Source: Paragorgia papillata
Lineage: Eukaryota > Cnidaria > Anthozoa > Scleralcyonacea > Coralliidae
DNA: 64,000 nt
Assembly (NCBI GenBank): GCA_035771165.1
Contig: JAWNZC010000413.1
Location: 1,358,501 to 1,422,500, forward strand
Reading direction: 5' to 3'
The position numbers were made by a program, and so were the translations under genes. Of the stretch, positions 1-11,617 are shown in pieces. The notes beneath the pieces were generated by a model that searched no databases, had not been told where the DNA came from, and was given only the letters and a program-made list of their open reading frames with translations. Within the stretch, counting starts at the first letter, position 1. Every line of letters starts with the position of its first letter.

Positions 1-6
1 GGTGGC

Positions 7-890
7 TTACAGCTGAAGCCACCTTGATTTTTTACTTCTGACTCTTCTAGTCCTAATGGGTGCATGTTTATTAGCCAGATATATGAACATATTATACCAA
101 TTTTCGATCATATCTGGTGTATCGCAGTTTTCAATAGAATTCCAATCCATTAATTTTATGCCATTCCTGAATGCATCCGCCTTAACATTTTTAAAAGAGC
201 GGGTAGTTACATATTTATGTGTATTCTTAGATGGGATGGCAAATTTCCGAACAGCGTACACCAGACTGTGGTCACTAATTCCAATATGCATGACACCCGA
301 GGATATAATTCTAAAAGGCTCATTAGTTAAAATCACATCAATAAGTGTGCTAGAAGTTGAAGTTACTCGTGTCGGTTCATTATCAATTGTGTCAGCTGAT
401 ACTAAACAGTACTTAACTGTTTTAATTGTGTTAATAGAGCGTCGGTAGTACTGGCCAAATAATTGCAGTTAATGTCACCAAGGAGTAAGTGCTCCTTTGA
501 CTCCATAGCAAGTATTCGAATTATATTTTCCAGGTTCTCAAAGAAACCCTCAGTACAAGTAGGAGGTCTATGAAGTGCGGTGACATTAAATGCTCTACTA
601 TTAGGTTTCATAATATCGACACTCAGTACTTCAAATTCATTGGCAAAGTCATATCTAAGTCTATAATTAATGCTTGAGCGCAGATAAAGGCATCCTCCCC
701 CCCTCCGTTTCTATTTCGATCTTTTCTCAAAATTAATGAGTATCCATCGATTAGAACTAAATTATCTGCTATGGTAGGTAGCATCAAGTCTGGTTGGTTT
801 CATTTATAGCAACAATGTCAAAATATTCATTATCTAAAATAATTCTCAAATTCATCAATGTGCTTCGTCAGGCTTTCTATATTTAAACCG
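7..890 (-). pseudogene. AP endonuclease (EEP) domain of LINE ORF2, broken
   Basis: The pieces in order on the minus strand are: VAINETNQT near 800 (EEP motif with catalytic glutamate); FEVLSVDIMKPNSRAFN and HRPP at 560-640; HLLLGDINCNYLA near 470-500 (GDxN active-site motif); TRVTSTSSTLIDVILTNEP near 330-370; and GISDHSLVYAVRK near 270-290 (SDH motif). These are the hallmark EEP blocks of APE-type LINEs, which nick the target DNA for target-primed reverse transcription. At least two frameshifts separate the blocks, so it cannot be translated whole. Confidence 0.75.
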
Positions 891-982
891 GCCATTTTAA
901 AGCCCCTAATCTTAGGAAATATAGTAGACTCGTTATTGCAATAAAACTCAGTTGGGGCTATAAAGCTACCGTTCACCTCTGG

Positions 983-1348
983 TCAATGCGAATTATAAAG
1001 ATAACTGGTAATATTTTTGGCAAGAGCAGCTGTTCCATTAGCATTCAAATGAAGGCCCTTATTATTTAGATAATTCTTACTTATTCTACTATTGTCTATA
1101 AAACCCCAGTTACGATCTATGGCAAACGATTTTAAGATCTTAGCTTCGATTACCTTCTTATTGAGTTCCTCATCATCGGCTCTATTAATAATGCTAGATA
1201 TAGCTACCGTGGCCATAGAGTTCTGCGACATATTTTCACACAGATTTGCCACACCTTCAGCATGTTGTCTAGGAGTTTTGTCGTATACATCATTTGTGCC
1301 GAAGTGGACAATAATTTCGTCTGGTTTGCTACGCAGAGATGGCAGCAT
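983..1348 (-). pseudogene. SGNH-hydrolase (esterase) domain of LINE ORF1
   Basis: The 121-residue frame carries HFGTNDVYD, which matches the GTND block III of SGNH/GDSL hydrolases, and later GLHLNANGTAALAKNI, which matches the DGxHLN..G block V with the catalytic histidine. The GDS serine block should lie upstream, where the frame shifts by about two bases near the TATAT run at 1345-1350 (TEDMESY continues in another frame). In CR1-like elements this esterase is part of ORF1 and its role is unclear. It is a fragment of the 1-1400 LINE, not a host enzyme. Confidence 0.7.
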
Positions 1349-1416
1349 ATATACGATTCCATATCCTCAGTGCTGGCTCCAGGAAAACATCTGTTATTGA
1401 TTTCTGTGTCATCTCA

Positions 1417-1491
1417 AGACAGACGGTCGGTCGGTCGGTCGGTCGGTCGGTCGGTCGGACAGACAGACAGACAGTCAGTCAGACAGACAGA
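1417..1491. repeat. (GGTC)n / (ACAG)n compound microsatellite
   Basis: GGTC is repeated about eight times, then switches to ACAG/TCAG repeats. It lies directly at the 5' end of the minus-strand LINE, so it may mark the insertion boundary. Confidence 0.9.
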
Positions 1492-2494
1492 AAGGGGACA
1501 GAACGGGGTAAAATCATAACCTCCTGGTGGAGGTAAAATTACTCATTAACTAGAAATACATGAATGCAACAACCCCTCGCCCGCTTTTATTAAATGCTTT
1601 TTTGAAACACCCCCCACCCACCCACCCTCCCTGATTAAAATAAGCACACCTGATATACAGCCAATATATAAAAACAAACATATATATATAAAAACAAATG
1701 ATAATCCTCAAGATTATTCTATAATTTATGGATAAGATGACTAAACTGATTTAATATATCAAAGCAAAACTTACATTTCATTATTAAATTCTGGTTGTAC
1801 AAAATATGTTTTTAGGAGGTTTCAAAAGGGATTATTTTTAACAAGCTTTAAATGGCTTCCCTATATGTTTTGCAAAGGCAGAATTAAAAGTCAACAGCTC
1901 AAAAATTACATTTACAATAGAGTCCGAGATAAAAACAATTCGGTAGAATCCGATTCTAGAAAGAAGTATTAAACAGACAACGTTTCAGTCGAAAATTTGG
2001 AAATACAGCCAAACAAATCGCCAAAGAGTAGTTTAATAATAAAAGGTGCATGCAATGCCAATGAATAACATCACGTCTACATAAGCTTATAAAGGTAGTG
2101 TTTTAAGTTAGCTTTAGTTAAGCTGATTTATGGTTTGGACGAGCAAAGGGAAAGGCAAAGGGAAAGGCAAAGGGAAAGCATCAAAACGTGAAGCTGTATA
2201 TTGTTTCGGTTAAGCGAAAACTTGAAAACAACAAGAATCCTACCGTTAACTTTAAAATGATTTGACAACGGAGTGACTACAAACACTGCAGATCGAGTTT
2301 TTGTTTACCATACGGCGTTTGGTTTCTTCAAGTTCTCTGGTTTCTCTTCAAGATATATTAAACGGGTTGTTTGTATCCTTCTTTTCGTCGTGCTCCATTT
2401 CGTTTCGTTTAAATAAACGAAAGCAAAATACTATTTGTTTGATAATTTATAGTTTTCGCCGCTAGTCACCAGTGTCCAACTATTCTTACCGCGT

Positions 2495-2526
<32 letters not shown>

Positions 2527-2836
2527 CCCAGATTTCGTCTCCCTCGCTTTTTCTACACGCGTGTAAAGTGGACTACACGCATGTCGAGATTAGCACCCTC
2601 ACCTGGCTCCGGGCCTTCGGCCCCACGCCCGGGCTCGGGGATTATTTATGTGGTAATCAGCCAATTACATGTAATAGTTGATTACGTGCAATAGGTGTTC
2701 CTATACGGAGTACCAAGAGGTGTTCCCATACTATAGTACCAATACGGAGTTTGGATATGGGATCAAACACTTGCATAAATTAAGCCAACTTTTACCTCAA
2801 ATCTCTCGTAAAATATTGATTCATTTGAGAAGCTTT
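1492..2836. other. Intergenic, no gene recognised
   Basis: I see no coding signature. It holds a C-rich run at about 1608-1632, a short AAAGGGAAAGGC repeat at 2148-2180, a (TA)n tract at 2494-2518 and a short hairpin-like GCCCGGGCTCGGGG stretch near 2627. Confidence 0.5.
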
Positions 2837-2975
2837 ATCACACACTCGAAGTTGTACTTGATCTGATATCAAAACACCTCGAAGTTGGTTAAAAAACCTC
2901 GCCTTCGCCTTGGTTTTTCAACACACCTTTGGGTGTTTGATAACAGATCAAACTCTCCTTCTCGTGTTGGAATGC
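2837..2975. repeat. Foldback element, CTCGCCTTCGCC family
   Basis: An imperfect inverted repeat: the left arm holds the ACACTCGAAG..AAAACACCTCG blocks, and the right arm answers with GGGTGTTTGATAACAGATC and TCTCGTGTTGG. The centre has the CCTCGCCTTCGCCTTGG motif. A cleaner relative lies at 61253-61401 and another at about 60384-60496. Confidence 0.6.
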
Positions 2976-3267
2976 TATATTTATTTACTTCAAGTGACGT
3001 GACGGCCGGGTAGGGCGTGGAATGCAGTACAGTACTTGGTGGGGCAGATTGGGGCTTAGAGATATTTTCTAATTCAAGATTGACAAAATTGCATTACACC
3101 AAGCTTGCACATGTACCACATGTACACTACACTTCGTGTGCAAACGCTGCCGCTGTGACTTTAGAAACCAGGCCGAAATACCTGTGGTAGTATATACAAT
3201 TTATTGTTAATATATAAAACAAAGCAAAACGAATAAAATACACATGCGATAACTGATCTAGAGGTGT

Positions 3268-3427
3268 TATTAAGGACTTATTAACCGAGTGCGAGGTCTG
3301 TACGGAAAAGTATTTGCTCGAGGTTTTCGTACAGACCGAGCGACGAAGGAGCGAGGTTTCTGCGATAAAACCGAGGGCAAATACTTTCCCGTACAGACCG
3401 AGCAAACGAGGTTAATAAGGAATTTAT
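3268..3427. repeat. Foldback element
   Basis: The left arm begins TTAAGGACTTATTAACCGAG and includes GGTCTGTACGGAAAAGTATT. The right arm includes AATACTTTCCCGTACAGACC and ends GTTAATAAGGAATTTATT. It is a short non-coding palindromic element. Confidence 0.7.
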
Positions 3428-3860
3428 TATATGGCTATTGGTTCATTTTATTTTTAAGTTTCGAGCGTTGTTTTTGTCTTCGGAGTATTCTGTTTTACCT
3501 TACCTGTCAACTTTTTCGTGTCGCTTCTTGGCCTTCTTGTTTACACGTTTTATTTGTCGTGTTTTTTAGATAAACAGGCTTTAAAGAAAACCAGCAGTAA
3601 TGTTCCAACACATTTTATTGTTCAGAATATTTGAATAAAGATGCCTAGTTCTATTTTATTTGTATTCAAATCAACTCAGAAATTTCCTCGCCAAAACTTA
3701 CAGGGCCGAGAAAAAAGCGTATTGAGCCGAGGTCAATATCGTAAAATCCCGACCTCTCGGGAACCAATCAGCGTGCGTCGTTTTGCATACGGACCGGAAA
3801 TCAAACCCAGCCATATAATAAAACAGAATACTACAGAAAACAGACTTTTTGAGTGTAAAT

Positions 3861-3951
3861 TAGCCTGCTACAGGCGCTACATGTGGCCGTTTGGGATACT
3901 GGATTAGGGGACTGGGGAGAGGGCTTGAAAGTAACGTCTGCAGTAGCAGCA
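3861..3951. repeat. Fragment related to the long-TIR element at 28390-29627
   Basis: It shares TACTGGATTAGGGGACTGGG and the following GAGAGGGCT, GTAACG and TCTGCAGT blocks with the terminus of the element at 28390. Confidence 0.65.
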
Positions 3952-4038
3952 TAACCTCTCATCTAGAATGACCAATAATCGGTAAGTGTGCAATGGCCTA
4001 CAATTAACAATAATTGTTAATTTTAAAGAACTAATTCT

Positions 4039-4155
4039 CAACCCCCCACCACCAACCTCGACCCCAACCTCTAAACCTTACCCTAACCCTAACCACAACC
4101 CCCCTGGAAACCCTAAACCTAACCACAACCCCCCGTTGGACCTAAACCTAACCAC
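4039..4155. repeat. Degenerate telomere-like (CCCTAA) tract
   Basis: TTACCCTAACCCTAACC is an exact stretch of the animal telomere repeat. Variants such as CCTAAACCTAACCAC surround it, and the tract resumes at 4682 beyond a MITE insertion. It looks like an interstitial telomere-like or C-rich minisatellite tract. Confidence 0.6.
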
Positions 4156-4681
4156 CAACCTCGTACCCAGGGCATTTTACCTCCACGTTGGGAGGTCGGC
4201 GAAAATGGCCCTGGCATTGGCTGGTCACGTGACACCCAGAATTTTGGGGTGTTTTGACAAGAAAATTTATGCGGTCTTTGTGTTCTGTTTTTGTATAATA
4301 CGTATACATGAATAATAAATGGAATATTTAACGCTCTGGCGACTCACTCATGTGAACCTTTATCATAAAAGCAACTGGCTAGCATTATTCATCATGATAC
4401 TCCCCACGATTATCCAGGATACATGTAAATGTCATGAACAAACATATGTCTAATGTTGTTCTTGACTTTAACCAAAGCTATCGTTTAATCGTTTCAATTC
4501 TTTGGGTAAACTTTGCAGAGTGGATCTATCACAATTCAAATTTTCATAAATAAATTACACTCTATCTGAATTAATCGAGTTCTTAAACCGGCCAATCTGA
4601 TTATAGAATCGACAAGCCGATGCCAGGGCCATTTTCGCCGACCTCCCGGCGTGGAGGCAAAATGCCCTGTGTACGAGGTTG
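4156..4681. mobile_element. MITE family A, copy 1 (terminal inverted repeats)
   Basis: It starts CAACCTCGTACCCAGGGCAT and ends with the complement (ATGCCCTG..GTACGAGGTTG). The inverted repeats are about 75 bp and include GTCGGCGAAAATGGCCCTGG. The direct repeat CCTAACCAC flanks both ends (4147-4155 and 4682-4690), so a target duplication of about 8-9 bp is seen. It has no coding capacity. Copy 2 is at 36192-36710 and a relative at 56388-57374. The 8-9 bp duplication would fit hAT or Mutator (inference). Confidence 0.85.
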
Positions 4682-4689
4682 CCTAACCA

Positions 4690-5040
4690 CAACCCTCCGG
4701 GACTGGAAATCTATAAAATTAGGTGTGAATGGTAGAGTAACCCTGCTTCTATCAATGGCAACGAATATCCATGAAAGAAACAGTAATGTCAGCGAGTGTT
4801 TACCAAAATAAAACAGTTGTGCATGAAAGCTTTAAATAGTGCTGATTCTTGAACGTCCCACGGTGTTCGCTCGCAAATATTTTCAGAAATATTATGACTG
4901 ACATTGAAAGCAAAGCATCTCACGATTTTCGCTTTCAAAATCAAATTCAAGAACTTCCTAATTAAGATATATTCCAAACTCTTGCATGGAGGTTTATCAA
5001 AACTTAGTTGAATGGTATGGAAGCCGAGGAGGCTCACTCA
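4690..5040 (-). repeat. Dispersed repeat, homologous to 28690-29060
   Basis: Read on the minus strand it matches the interior of the 28390-29627 element: ACCATTCAACTAAGTTTT, AAGAGTTTGGAATATATC, TTTGATTTTGAAAGCGAA, GCGAACACCGTGGGACG and GGTTACTCTACCATTC. It lies directly after MITE A copy 1. Confidence 0.7.
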
Positions 5041-6631
5041 GTATTTTCATTTGACCACTTTTCATTTGGCTTGGGTCAAGCCGGCTTCGTCCTGGAGAAA
5101 GATACCTAACTCTTCGTTTAGGTGGATTATATGTAGCTGATTAGAGGAGCATCCTCCGATGAGCTACTGTAATCACAATAGCTCAGTGGTACGTTAAACC
5201 AGAGACCTTGGTTTAATAGCTCAAGGTGCTAGCCCTTAAAAATTATTATCCCGCAGATCCTGTTACATTTCGCCAAAACTTGTTGCCTTTTCAAAAGCTT
5301 TTGCGCCGATCTATTTATATGAGCAGCAAGAACGTGATCAAAATAGCATTCTTCATAAATTTTGTGAAGTTCTAGGCTATACTACACGAAATATAATTAT
5401 TAGCTTTCGAAGACTTCAAATAGAACACTGTACTTTATTATGTTCTATGCCCGTGCACCTTTGGATTTGTGCTTACAAACTCCGACGCTCATACGCTTTA
5501 CAATCACTTTCACGCACATTTCTTTGCATGGGTAATGTGAAGTTCTAAGCTAAACGTTTCGAAACATAAGTTTCACAGTACAACGCTCGCTATTTATTTA
5601 GCATGGGAAACGCGGGTTTAAAATCTCACTCACCCGTGAGAACATCAGAACAAAGAAATGTAAACAATCTCCGCGCAAATGCGCAGTAGCGATTGTAATT
5701 CGCCTTTAAATTAGAATAATCTTATTGTTTTCACTATAGATATTGATAATACTTCTGATTTAATCACACTGGCAGCCTTGAACTATATAACAACCTCTGA
5801 TATTATTATTCTTGAAAGGGGGAAGGGAAGAGGCGCGATGGCGCGAGGTGACAATACAACAGCGGTGGACACATGCATGTGTAGCACGCCTATTTTTCTG
5901 CACTGCATTTTTTTAAAACTGCACTGCTCTCAGTCTCCCCAATCAAAATGGGAAAATTTTTTCATGTATCAAATGCTAGTATTACTGGTAAAGGCTAGTT
6001 TACTATATACCTTTTCGCTTTGCTCTAGACTTATAAATTAGGAGATAAAATGATATGAAAAGCACTGAGGAGTGTATACCAATCCCAGCCTCTAGGTTCC
6101 TAGGCCTCTCTTTTTTAACGTCGAGCGGCAGACTAAAATTGTTAGAGGCCTGGAGTAAAATGTTTAGCTTGGTCCCCAAACTGGCCCCAAAACTCGCCCC
6201 AAATTATCCAGGCACCAGACCGACGTGCCAAGGAAAACCAAGGCAGATAAGACAGATAACACTCACCTCGGTTTGGACAATCCTTAATAATAACATCATA
6301 TAGCAAGGTTGGTCTACTGCCGAAACGTAAAATTAGCATATTTTGATTTGTATTACACTACTTTTATAATAAAGCAATACTCTCGTATGTAACAACCATT
6401 TAACGTAATATAAAATAAACTTACTCGTTTGCTGCTCTTAAGAAGAAGTTTGTTTAAAACCGCAGTACCTTCGTCTATTCTCTTCTAATTTTGAGAAGAA
6501 TTTCAACTGCAGCAGGATCATGATGGATAAAGATGAGTCATTTCCCGCTAGTCCCTATTCTGTGACGTCACCAAAATAAGTTTCGAGAGAATCTGTACCA
6601 ATCCTCTTTCTTTCTTTCTTTAACTATCTAG
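5041..6631. other. Intergenic or intronic, no gene recognised
   Basis: This probably includes the 3' part of the SLC15 intron before the exon at 6632. A lone pol III A-box-like string, TAGCTCAGTGGT, lies at 5179-5190 without a convincing B box. No open frame shows a known family. Confidence 0.5.
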
Positions 6632-7854
6632 GTATCCTGATAGCCTGTTTGTCCATTGTTGCTGCTGGATTTGTGGAGATCTTTGTGATACAGGACATGC
6701 GAAGTGGCAGGACATTACATCAAGAAGTCAACCGTAACCGCAGAATGGCAGCACAGCTCTCTGTTTTTTGTCAGATTCCCCAATACATGCTGGTTGGATT
6801 AAGTGAAGTGTTTGCTGTAGTAGGAGGTAACTCGATGTCGCTTTTTCCATTTTTTTTTTATTCTACCTAATCAAATATTTTTTTGCTAAATAAGTACAAG
6901 ATTTCTGTAAATTTCCGCGGTTCTCATGGTCGTACAATATTTATTTACTAGTAGAAAAGTTTTGTTATTGGGTTATACGATTCGCAACAGGTAGTCACAC
7001 TTTTTTGTACATGCGCAATCACGGTGTCTCAAATTCTGGGACATCTGGTTCATCTTTTACCAGGGCCTTTGATTTTATGTTTACCCAGGAGGCTTTGGGA
7101 ACGCGGATGGATATATATCTTGTTGAAAGGCTCTGGGGGAATCCCGTATCAGAACACCAAGATTCTAGCGTTCCTAACCCGTCACCAGTCCAATTAGGAT
7201 TTTCAATTTTAACAGACAGACAGGTTGCGATATATGTGGATTCCCACAGAGGCCTTTTCATAAAGGGGCTTTTTTATCGCTTATATGCTTGTAGTGTACT
7301 ATCCTAAAACTGAAGCTGTTTCTCCCGTTAAATTTACGAGGATGAATAATTGGAAAACGAGCTCTTGAATTTCACATGAATTGGTTTTCCAACCTTCTTC
7401 CCATGCAGGGCCTGATAAGGCCCTTGGAACGAGGTTGCTAGTTTTCTTGTGATGACTAGGTCAGTAATCCATCGTTATTTTTTGTTCTTTCTGTATTTCA
7501 TACGCAGGTCTGGAATTTGCCTACCGCAACGCTCCGAAGTCGATGCAAAGCTTGGTAATGGCGCTATACTTTGCCACTCATTCGTTAGGTTCCTTACTCG
7601 GCTCTGGACTACTGGAGGTGTGCGAAGCAATTGATCTGATCAGATATGAGGAAGACGGCTACTATGATAAAACCTATTATTTCTTCTTGCTTTGTGTGTT
7701 AATGCTGCTTGCCTGGTCGGCGTTCGTCGTCTATATCAAGCATTGTGGATACAACGCAACGAACAATCGTCGGACTAGATTGTTGCGAAGCCGTTTCTTT
7801 GGTGGAACACCAATAAATACTGCAACAGATAGAAATTATCCTGCCTACACGTAA
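6632..7854 (+). CDS. SLC15-type proton-coupled oligopeptide transporter, last two coding exons (join 6632-6826, 7508-7854)
   Basis: These are the C-terminal 180 or so residues of a POT/PTR2 (SLC15) carrier, which moves di- and tripeptides (or histidine in the SLC15A3/A4 branch) with protons. The first exon begins after an AG at 6630-6631, in phase with two carried bases. It encodes a membrane segment (ILIACLSIVAAGFVEIFVI), then QLSVFCQIPQYMLVGLSEVF, a typical POT helix. GT at 6827 and AG at 7506-7507 join a split glycine codon into GLEFAYRNAPKSMQSLVMAL, the conserved PKSM block. A last membrane segment (YYFFLLCVLMLLAWSAFVV) and a basic tail end at TAA 7852-7854. The intron is 681 bp. Upstream exons are outside the window. 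The PKSM/ISEVF-type motifs make the family firm; the SLC15A4-like subtype is a guess. Confidence 0.9.
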
Positions 7855-8719
7855 ACCGTGGAATTTTGTCTAAAGTGCACATAGCATGAACATTGATTCA
7901 CGTTTTTTTTTGTCTACCTGATAAGGCAGGCATCTTGTCATCGTGCATCTTGTAACCACTGATCTCAAAACTGGATAGGACGTGCATGGGTCGAATTTAG
8001 CGTGCTAGTTGTATGATAACGTCAACACTACCTAAGATGGTCGCCACTAAAGTTCATAAGCTTTCGTAGATTGGAAACAGACAAAAGGAGTTATTTTAAG
8101 AAAATTTAAGCGAATGTAATGACACAAGAAGTACGTAATGAGTTGAAGACGCTAATTTCTTGCACTTAAATTTCGTTGTTTTTCTTCAGTGCCGAAACGA
8201 AGAAACTTCACGATAATATAAACTGAAAAACAGACTATAAAATCTACGAAGAATTCAATTCCAAGTCTTAAATTGTACCTTTCATAGTAATCTTAATGCC
8301 TTATATCAATATATCGTGTTGTGTACTTGCCATCTTTTGACTGTATTTGTTGTTGAACAATGAAAACTAAACACCGGCATGTTTTGTTTGCTTTACGTCT
8401 TTTCCGACTCCCCCGGCACAGAGTACTTAATATTCCACCCCGAACAATCTGACCGTGCTGACGTCAAGATTGCTTATGGCAGTCAACTTTGGAATTGGGA
8501 ACAAGTTCTAAGATGGCGGCGACTGGCACGAAATGTTTGACTGCTGGCCATAGGGAATGCCCTATCCAGTTTATATAAGAGATCAGTGCTTGCAACCATG
8601 CAGTGCAACGTAGCAACATGTTGTCAGGGTCTGACATAAACAAACGTTATTCACAATGAAATTGTTACAACTAAATAACTAGTTATATTACGAAAAGGAC
8701 GCCAGAGGTTATCCCTATT
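7855..8719. other. 3' UTR and downstream region of the SLC15 gene
   Basis: No further coding exon is seen. No canonical AATAAA was spotted in the first few hundred bases, so the poly(A) site is unresolved. CRE-like TGACGTCA-type strings appear near 8459. Confidence 0.4.
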
Positions 8720-8890
8720 GGTGGCTTTCACGTGACGTCACGGCGGCCATATTGGTGCCCCAAAACAATAAAACGGCGGCCATATTTGTGTCCTAAATGA
8801 ATGCCATTGGGATTTAGCGCTATTCTTATTCACACATTTCCTATTGTTTTAGCAATCCAATATGGCTGTCGGTCACGTGGGTGAAACCCA
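8720..8890. mobile_element. MITE with GTGACGTCACGGCGGCCAT terminus
   Basis: The left end GGCTTTCACGTGACGTCACG, then GGCGGCCATATTGG, is answered at the right end by CCAATATGGC..GGTCACGTGGGTGAAACCC. A short relative with the same GACGTCACGGC..GCCATATTGGTG block is at 35701-35837. Confidence 0.75.
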
Positions 8891-8943
8891 AGAATATATG
8901 GCACCCTTAATTATAACTTATTATAATTAACACATTAGTGATA

Positions 8944-9429
8944 CAGTAAAAACCCGCGTATAAGAACCTATGAATTAAGAACCTTTAGGCTAAAATTTGC
9001 CTTTTAGACCCCCATTTTATAAGAACCTTTTTAGCCTAAAAATTATAACAGGTTCTTATTTGAAAAACTTCAGTTGAAATAACTGAAAATAATTGGACAA
9101 AAACTGGTTTTTCTATGAATGTGCAACTGTCAGGCGGTTCCATTGTTTTATAAACATTCTAGCTTTGTTGCAGTTTAATTGTTACATAAAGGGCATGGAT
9201 ATAAATCAGAGCAGGGTTCTTTTTGATTATGTGGTCATATTAGTTATAATAATTAAACTGTTTATTGTACAAAAGCAAGGGGCGACACCCATTTTGAGCT
9301 TGTTGTTGGACAAACAGCAAGCATGCACCCTTACCTAAATATCCTAAAATCCCAGTAAATACCACTTATATAAGAACCTTGTTAGGCTAACTCGAAAAAT
9401 GGTGGTTCTTATACGCGTATTACTTACTG
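8944..9429. mobile_element. pogo/Tc1-like MITE, TA target duplication
   Basis: The termini CAGTAAAAACCCGCGTATAA and the inverted TATACGCG..TTACTTACTG are bounded by TA on both sides (8942-8943 and 9430-9431). CAGTA..AACC ends with TA duplication are typical of pogo/Tigger-type elements. The TAAGAACC motif recurs inside in both orientations. No transposase frame is present. Confidence 0.75.
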
Positions 9430-9477
9430 TATTAAAATTTAGTATGGATAATTAAAGTTATTTTATACATGCATATA

Positions 9478-10640
9478 ATCTTTAAGCATCGTCTTAAATT
9501 TACATAATGACTCAGCTTCAGCTTTTTTATTTGGGTAGAGCATTCCAATCTTTTACAATACGTATAAAGAACGAATGTTTAAACACATCAATTCGAATGG
9601 AAGGTATGGACAGTGTAAACGAGTGATTTTTTTCTTAAATTGTATGTGGTATTTAAAGTTTCAAAATAATTAGAAGCATCAAGTTTATTTAATTTATGAA
9701 TAGTTTTGTAACATTCTATACTAATGATAAAAAATTATTCTTTCTTCCAAGGTAGGCCAATCTAACATTTTTAATCTATCTTCATATTCGACTTCAAATC
9801 CACGAGCGCCAAGGGCACATTTTGATGCTCGGCGTTGTACTTTTTCAAGTTCCTTTATATCCTTTTTCAAATATGGAGACCAAAAAGGAACTGCATATTC
9901 TATTTGGTCCTACTGTTTTCTTCATAAGTCTGTCCAACTATTTTGTTGACCTTTCTTGCCACTGTTTGTACATGGGTGCTCCACGACAAGTTGTTTGTTA
10001 CCGTTACTCCAAGATCTTTCGACTTCTCTACGACCTTCAAGTCTTTTCCACATAAAGTGTATGATGGTTTGGATTTGTTGCGTGAATGGGTTATTCGCAC
10101 TGTTTCACATTTTTCAACATTGAATTTCATTTGCCATGTTTTAAAAAATCAAATTATTCGATGGTCCTTGGGCCCCTAGCCTGTTAGGCTGTTTTCCATA
10201 ACGTCCGCAGCTTTGCCCTCGCGGGCGGAGCGGGCTTTGAAAGTGGAAATATTTCAACTCCCAAGGCGAACTAAACAATGCACGCGTGGGCAAAGGCGGA
10301 CGTAATGAAAACAGCCCTTATAGACATGTAAAAAGAGACAGCTGATGACGTCACATGAAACACTCCCCAGTATATAGGCCCTGTTGTCTCTTGCAGCTCC
10401 AGGCCAAACAGACCGTTAATCCGGCCCTGATTCGTCCATGGTGAATGACTTCATGTAATTACCACTCTTTGTTGTCTACCCCTGAGAAAGTTCCGCAAGA
10501 CTTAAGTTTCGATAATAAGCGATTGTGGAACAGAGTCAAATGCCTTGGAAAAATCTAGAAATATCACGTCAACAGTTTTGCGCTCATTCTTCGCTTTAGC
10601 CCATGCAGTGGTGGAAAGTGTCGAGAAGCTACGAAAGGCG
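9478..10640 (-). mobile_element. LINE reverse transcriptase remnant, core deleted
   Basis: On the minus strand, 10500-10640 encodes TVDVIFLDFSKAFDSVPQS, the RT palm block with the first catalytic aspartate. After a gap of about 350 bp, 9900-10145 encodes WQMKFNVEKCETVRITHS and KDLGVTVTNNLSWSTHV, the thumb region. Then 9720-9850 encodes QRRASKCALGARGFEVEYE and RLKMLDWPTLEER, the usual C-terminal block. The segment with the YADD catalytic pair is missing, replaced in part by a foldback element (10186-10319). It resembles jockey/CR1-group elements and is dead. Confidence 0.8.
10186..10319. repeat. Foldback element nested in the LINE remnant
   Basis: The left arm GGCTGTTTTCCATAACGTCC, then GCAGCTTTGCCC, is mirrored by GGGCAAAGGCGGACG and TAATGAAAACAGCCC. 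Confidence 0.75.
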
Positions 10641-11617
10641 TGATTACCCTATTGTGAAACCATATTGTTCTTGATAAACAATTGCACAGGCCATTTCACA
10701 ATTAACAATAATCATGAATTCTAGACAGTGAGAGGATATCAGGCTGAGTTTTGACCCGTTTTAAATTACTGCTCGGATCAAAACTCAGCATATTGCCAAT
10801 AAAGCACATGTATTTTGATGTAGAAGATTGTTAAAGTTTATTGTTTAAATAAAGCATTTACTTACTATACCATAAATGAATATAGCCGGCAGCCATGTTG
10901 TTTGAGTAGTTTTCAATCAATTCAATATTCTTGGAAAATTCAAATATTTTTAGATGCTCTAGAAATGTTCTTTGTAAATTTGAAAGAGAAGAACTGTGTC
11001 TTAATATAACCATAATGTTTTAATGCACTTTGATGTCTGCTTCAATAGCCTGGTCGTACTATATATCGGCTGTTGACAATGCAAACTTGGTCGAGTAAAC
11101 CTGGATGCGCGCGTCTTGCAATTTTGATCACCTCAATCTTTTTTCGGAATATTGTCCTTAAATTTTTAATTCTGTGTTCTTCGTTACCTTTAGAGCGCAA
11201 GTGGGGTTGCGGGTATTTACAAAATCATTAGCACAGCAGGGGGATATTTACAAAAAATTATGTAAAAGTGGGCGAGGGGTTATGGCGTTTGCGCACTTCT
11301 AGTAGTTAAACCTGATCATAGTCAATTAATTAAGGTACAGCAAAAATAACCCGCAGTGGATTGCTTCTACATCCAGTTACTATAAGCGGGATCTGCGTCA
11401 ATCTCGCTTCAAGGTACCTATAAGTGCTTCATGTTGCTGTAAATGTTAGGTCCATGTAGTAGTTAAAGGATAAAGGACTGGGGGCTAATCATCCTTACTT
11501 GCAGCCAGCTGCTGAATTGCGAAGGACGCAGATCAACGTTGCCGTGTCGAGGCATATCAAAGGCGCTCGAAGCAGCCGCTAACGACACAGTTCAGACCTG
11601 ACACTCTACTCACATGA
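10641..11617. other. Intergenic, nothing recognised
   Basis: A small inverted repeat near 10740-10800 (GCTGAGTTTTGA / TCAAAACTCAGC) is the only structure I see. Confidence 0.5.

Larger units (their letters stand above)
1..1400 (-). mobile_element. LINE (CR1/L2-like) 5' portion, decayed, runs off left edge
   Basis: Read on the minus strand, the order is an SGNH-hydrolase-like segment (983-1348), then an AP-endonuclease (EEP) segment in pieces (about 890 down to 7). That order is known from CR1/L2-type non-LTR elements, where an esterase-like ORF1 precedes ORF2. The reverse transcriptase that should follow lies beyond position 1. Several frame changes (near 430, 600-900 and 1345) show it is inactive. 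The exact clade is inferred from domain order only. Confidence 0.75.

Noticed and set aside
5179..5230. tRNA-like A box TAGCTCAGTGGT
   Set aside because: No proper B box, anticodon arm or acceptor stem follows.
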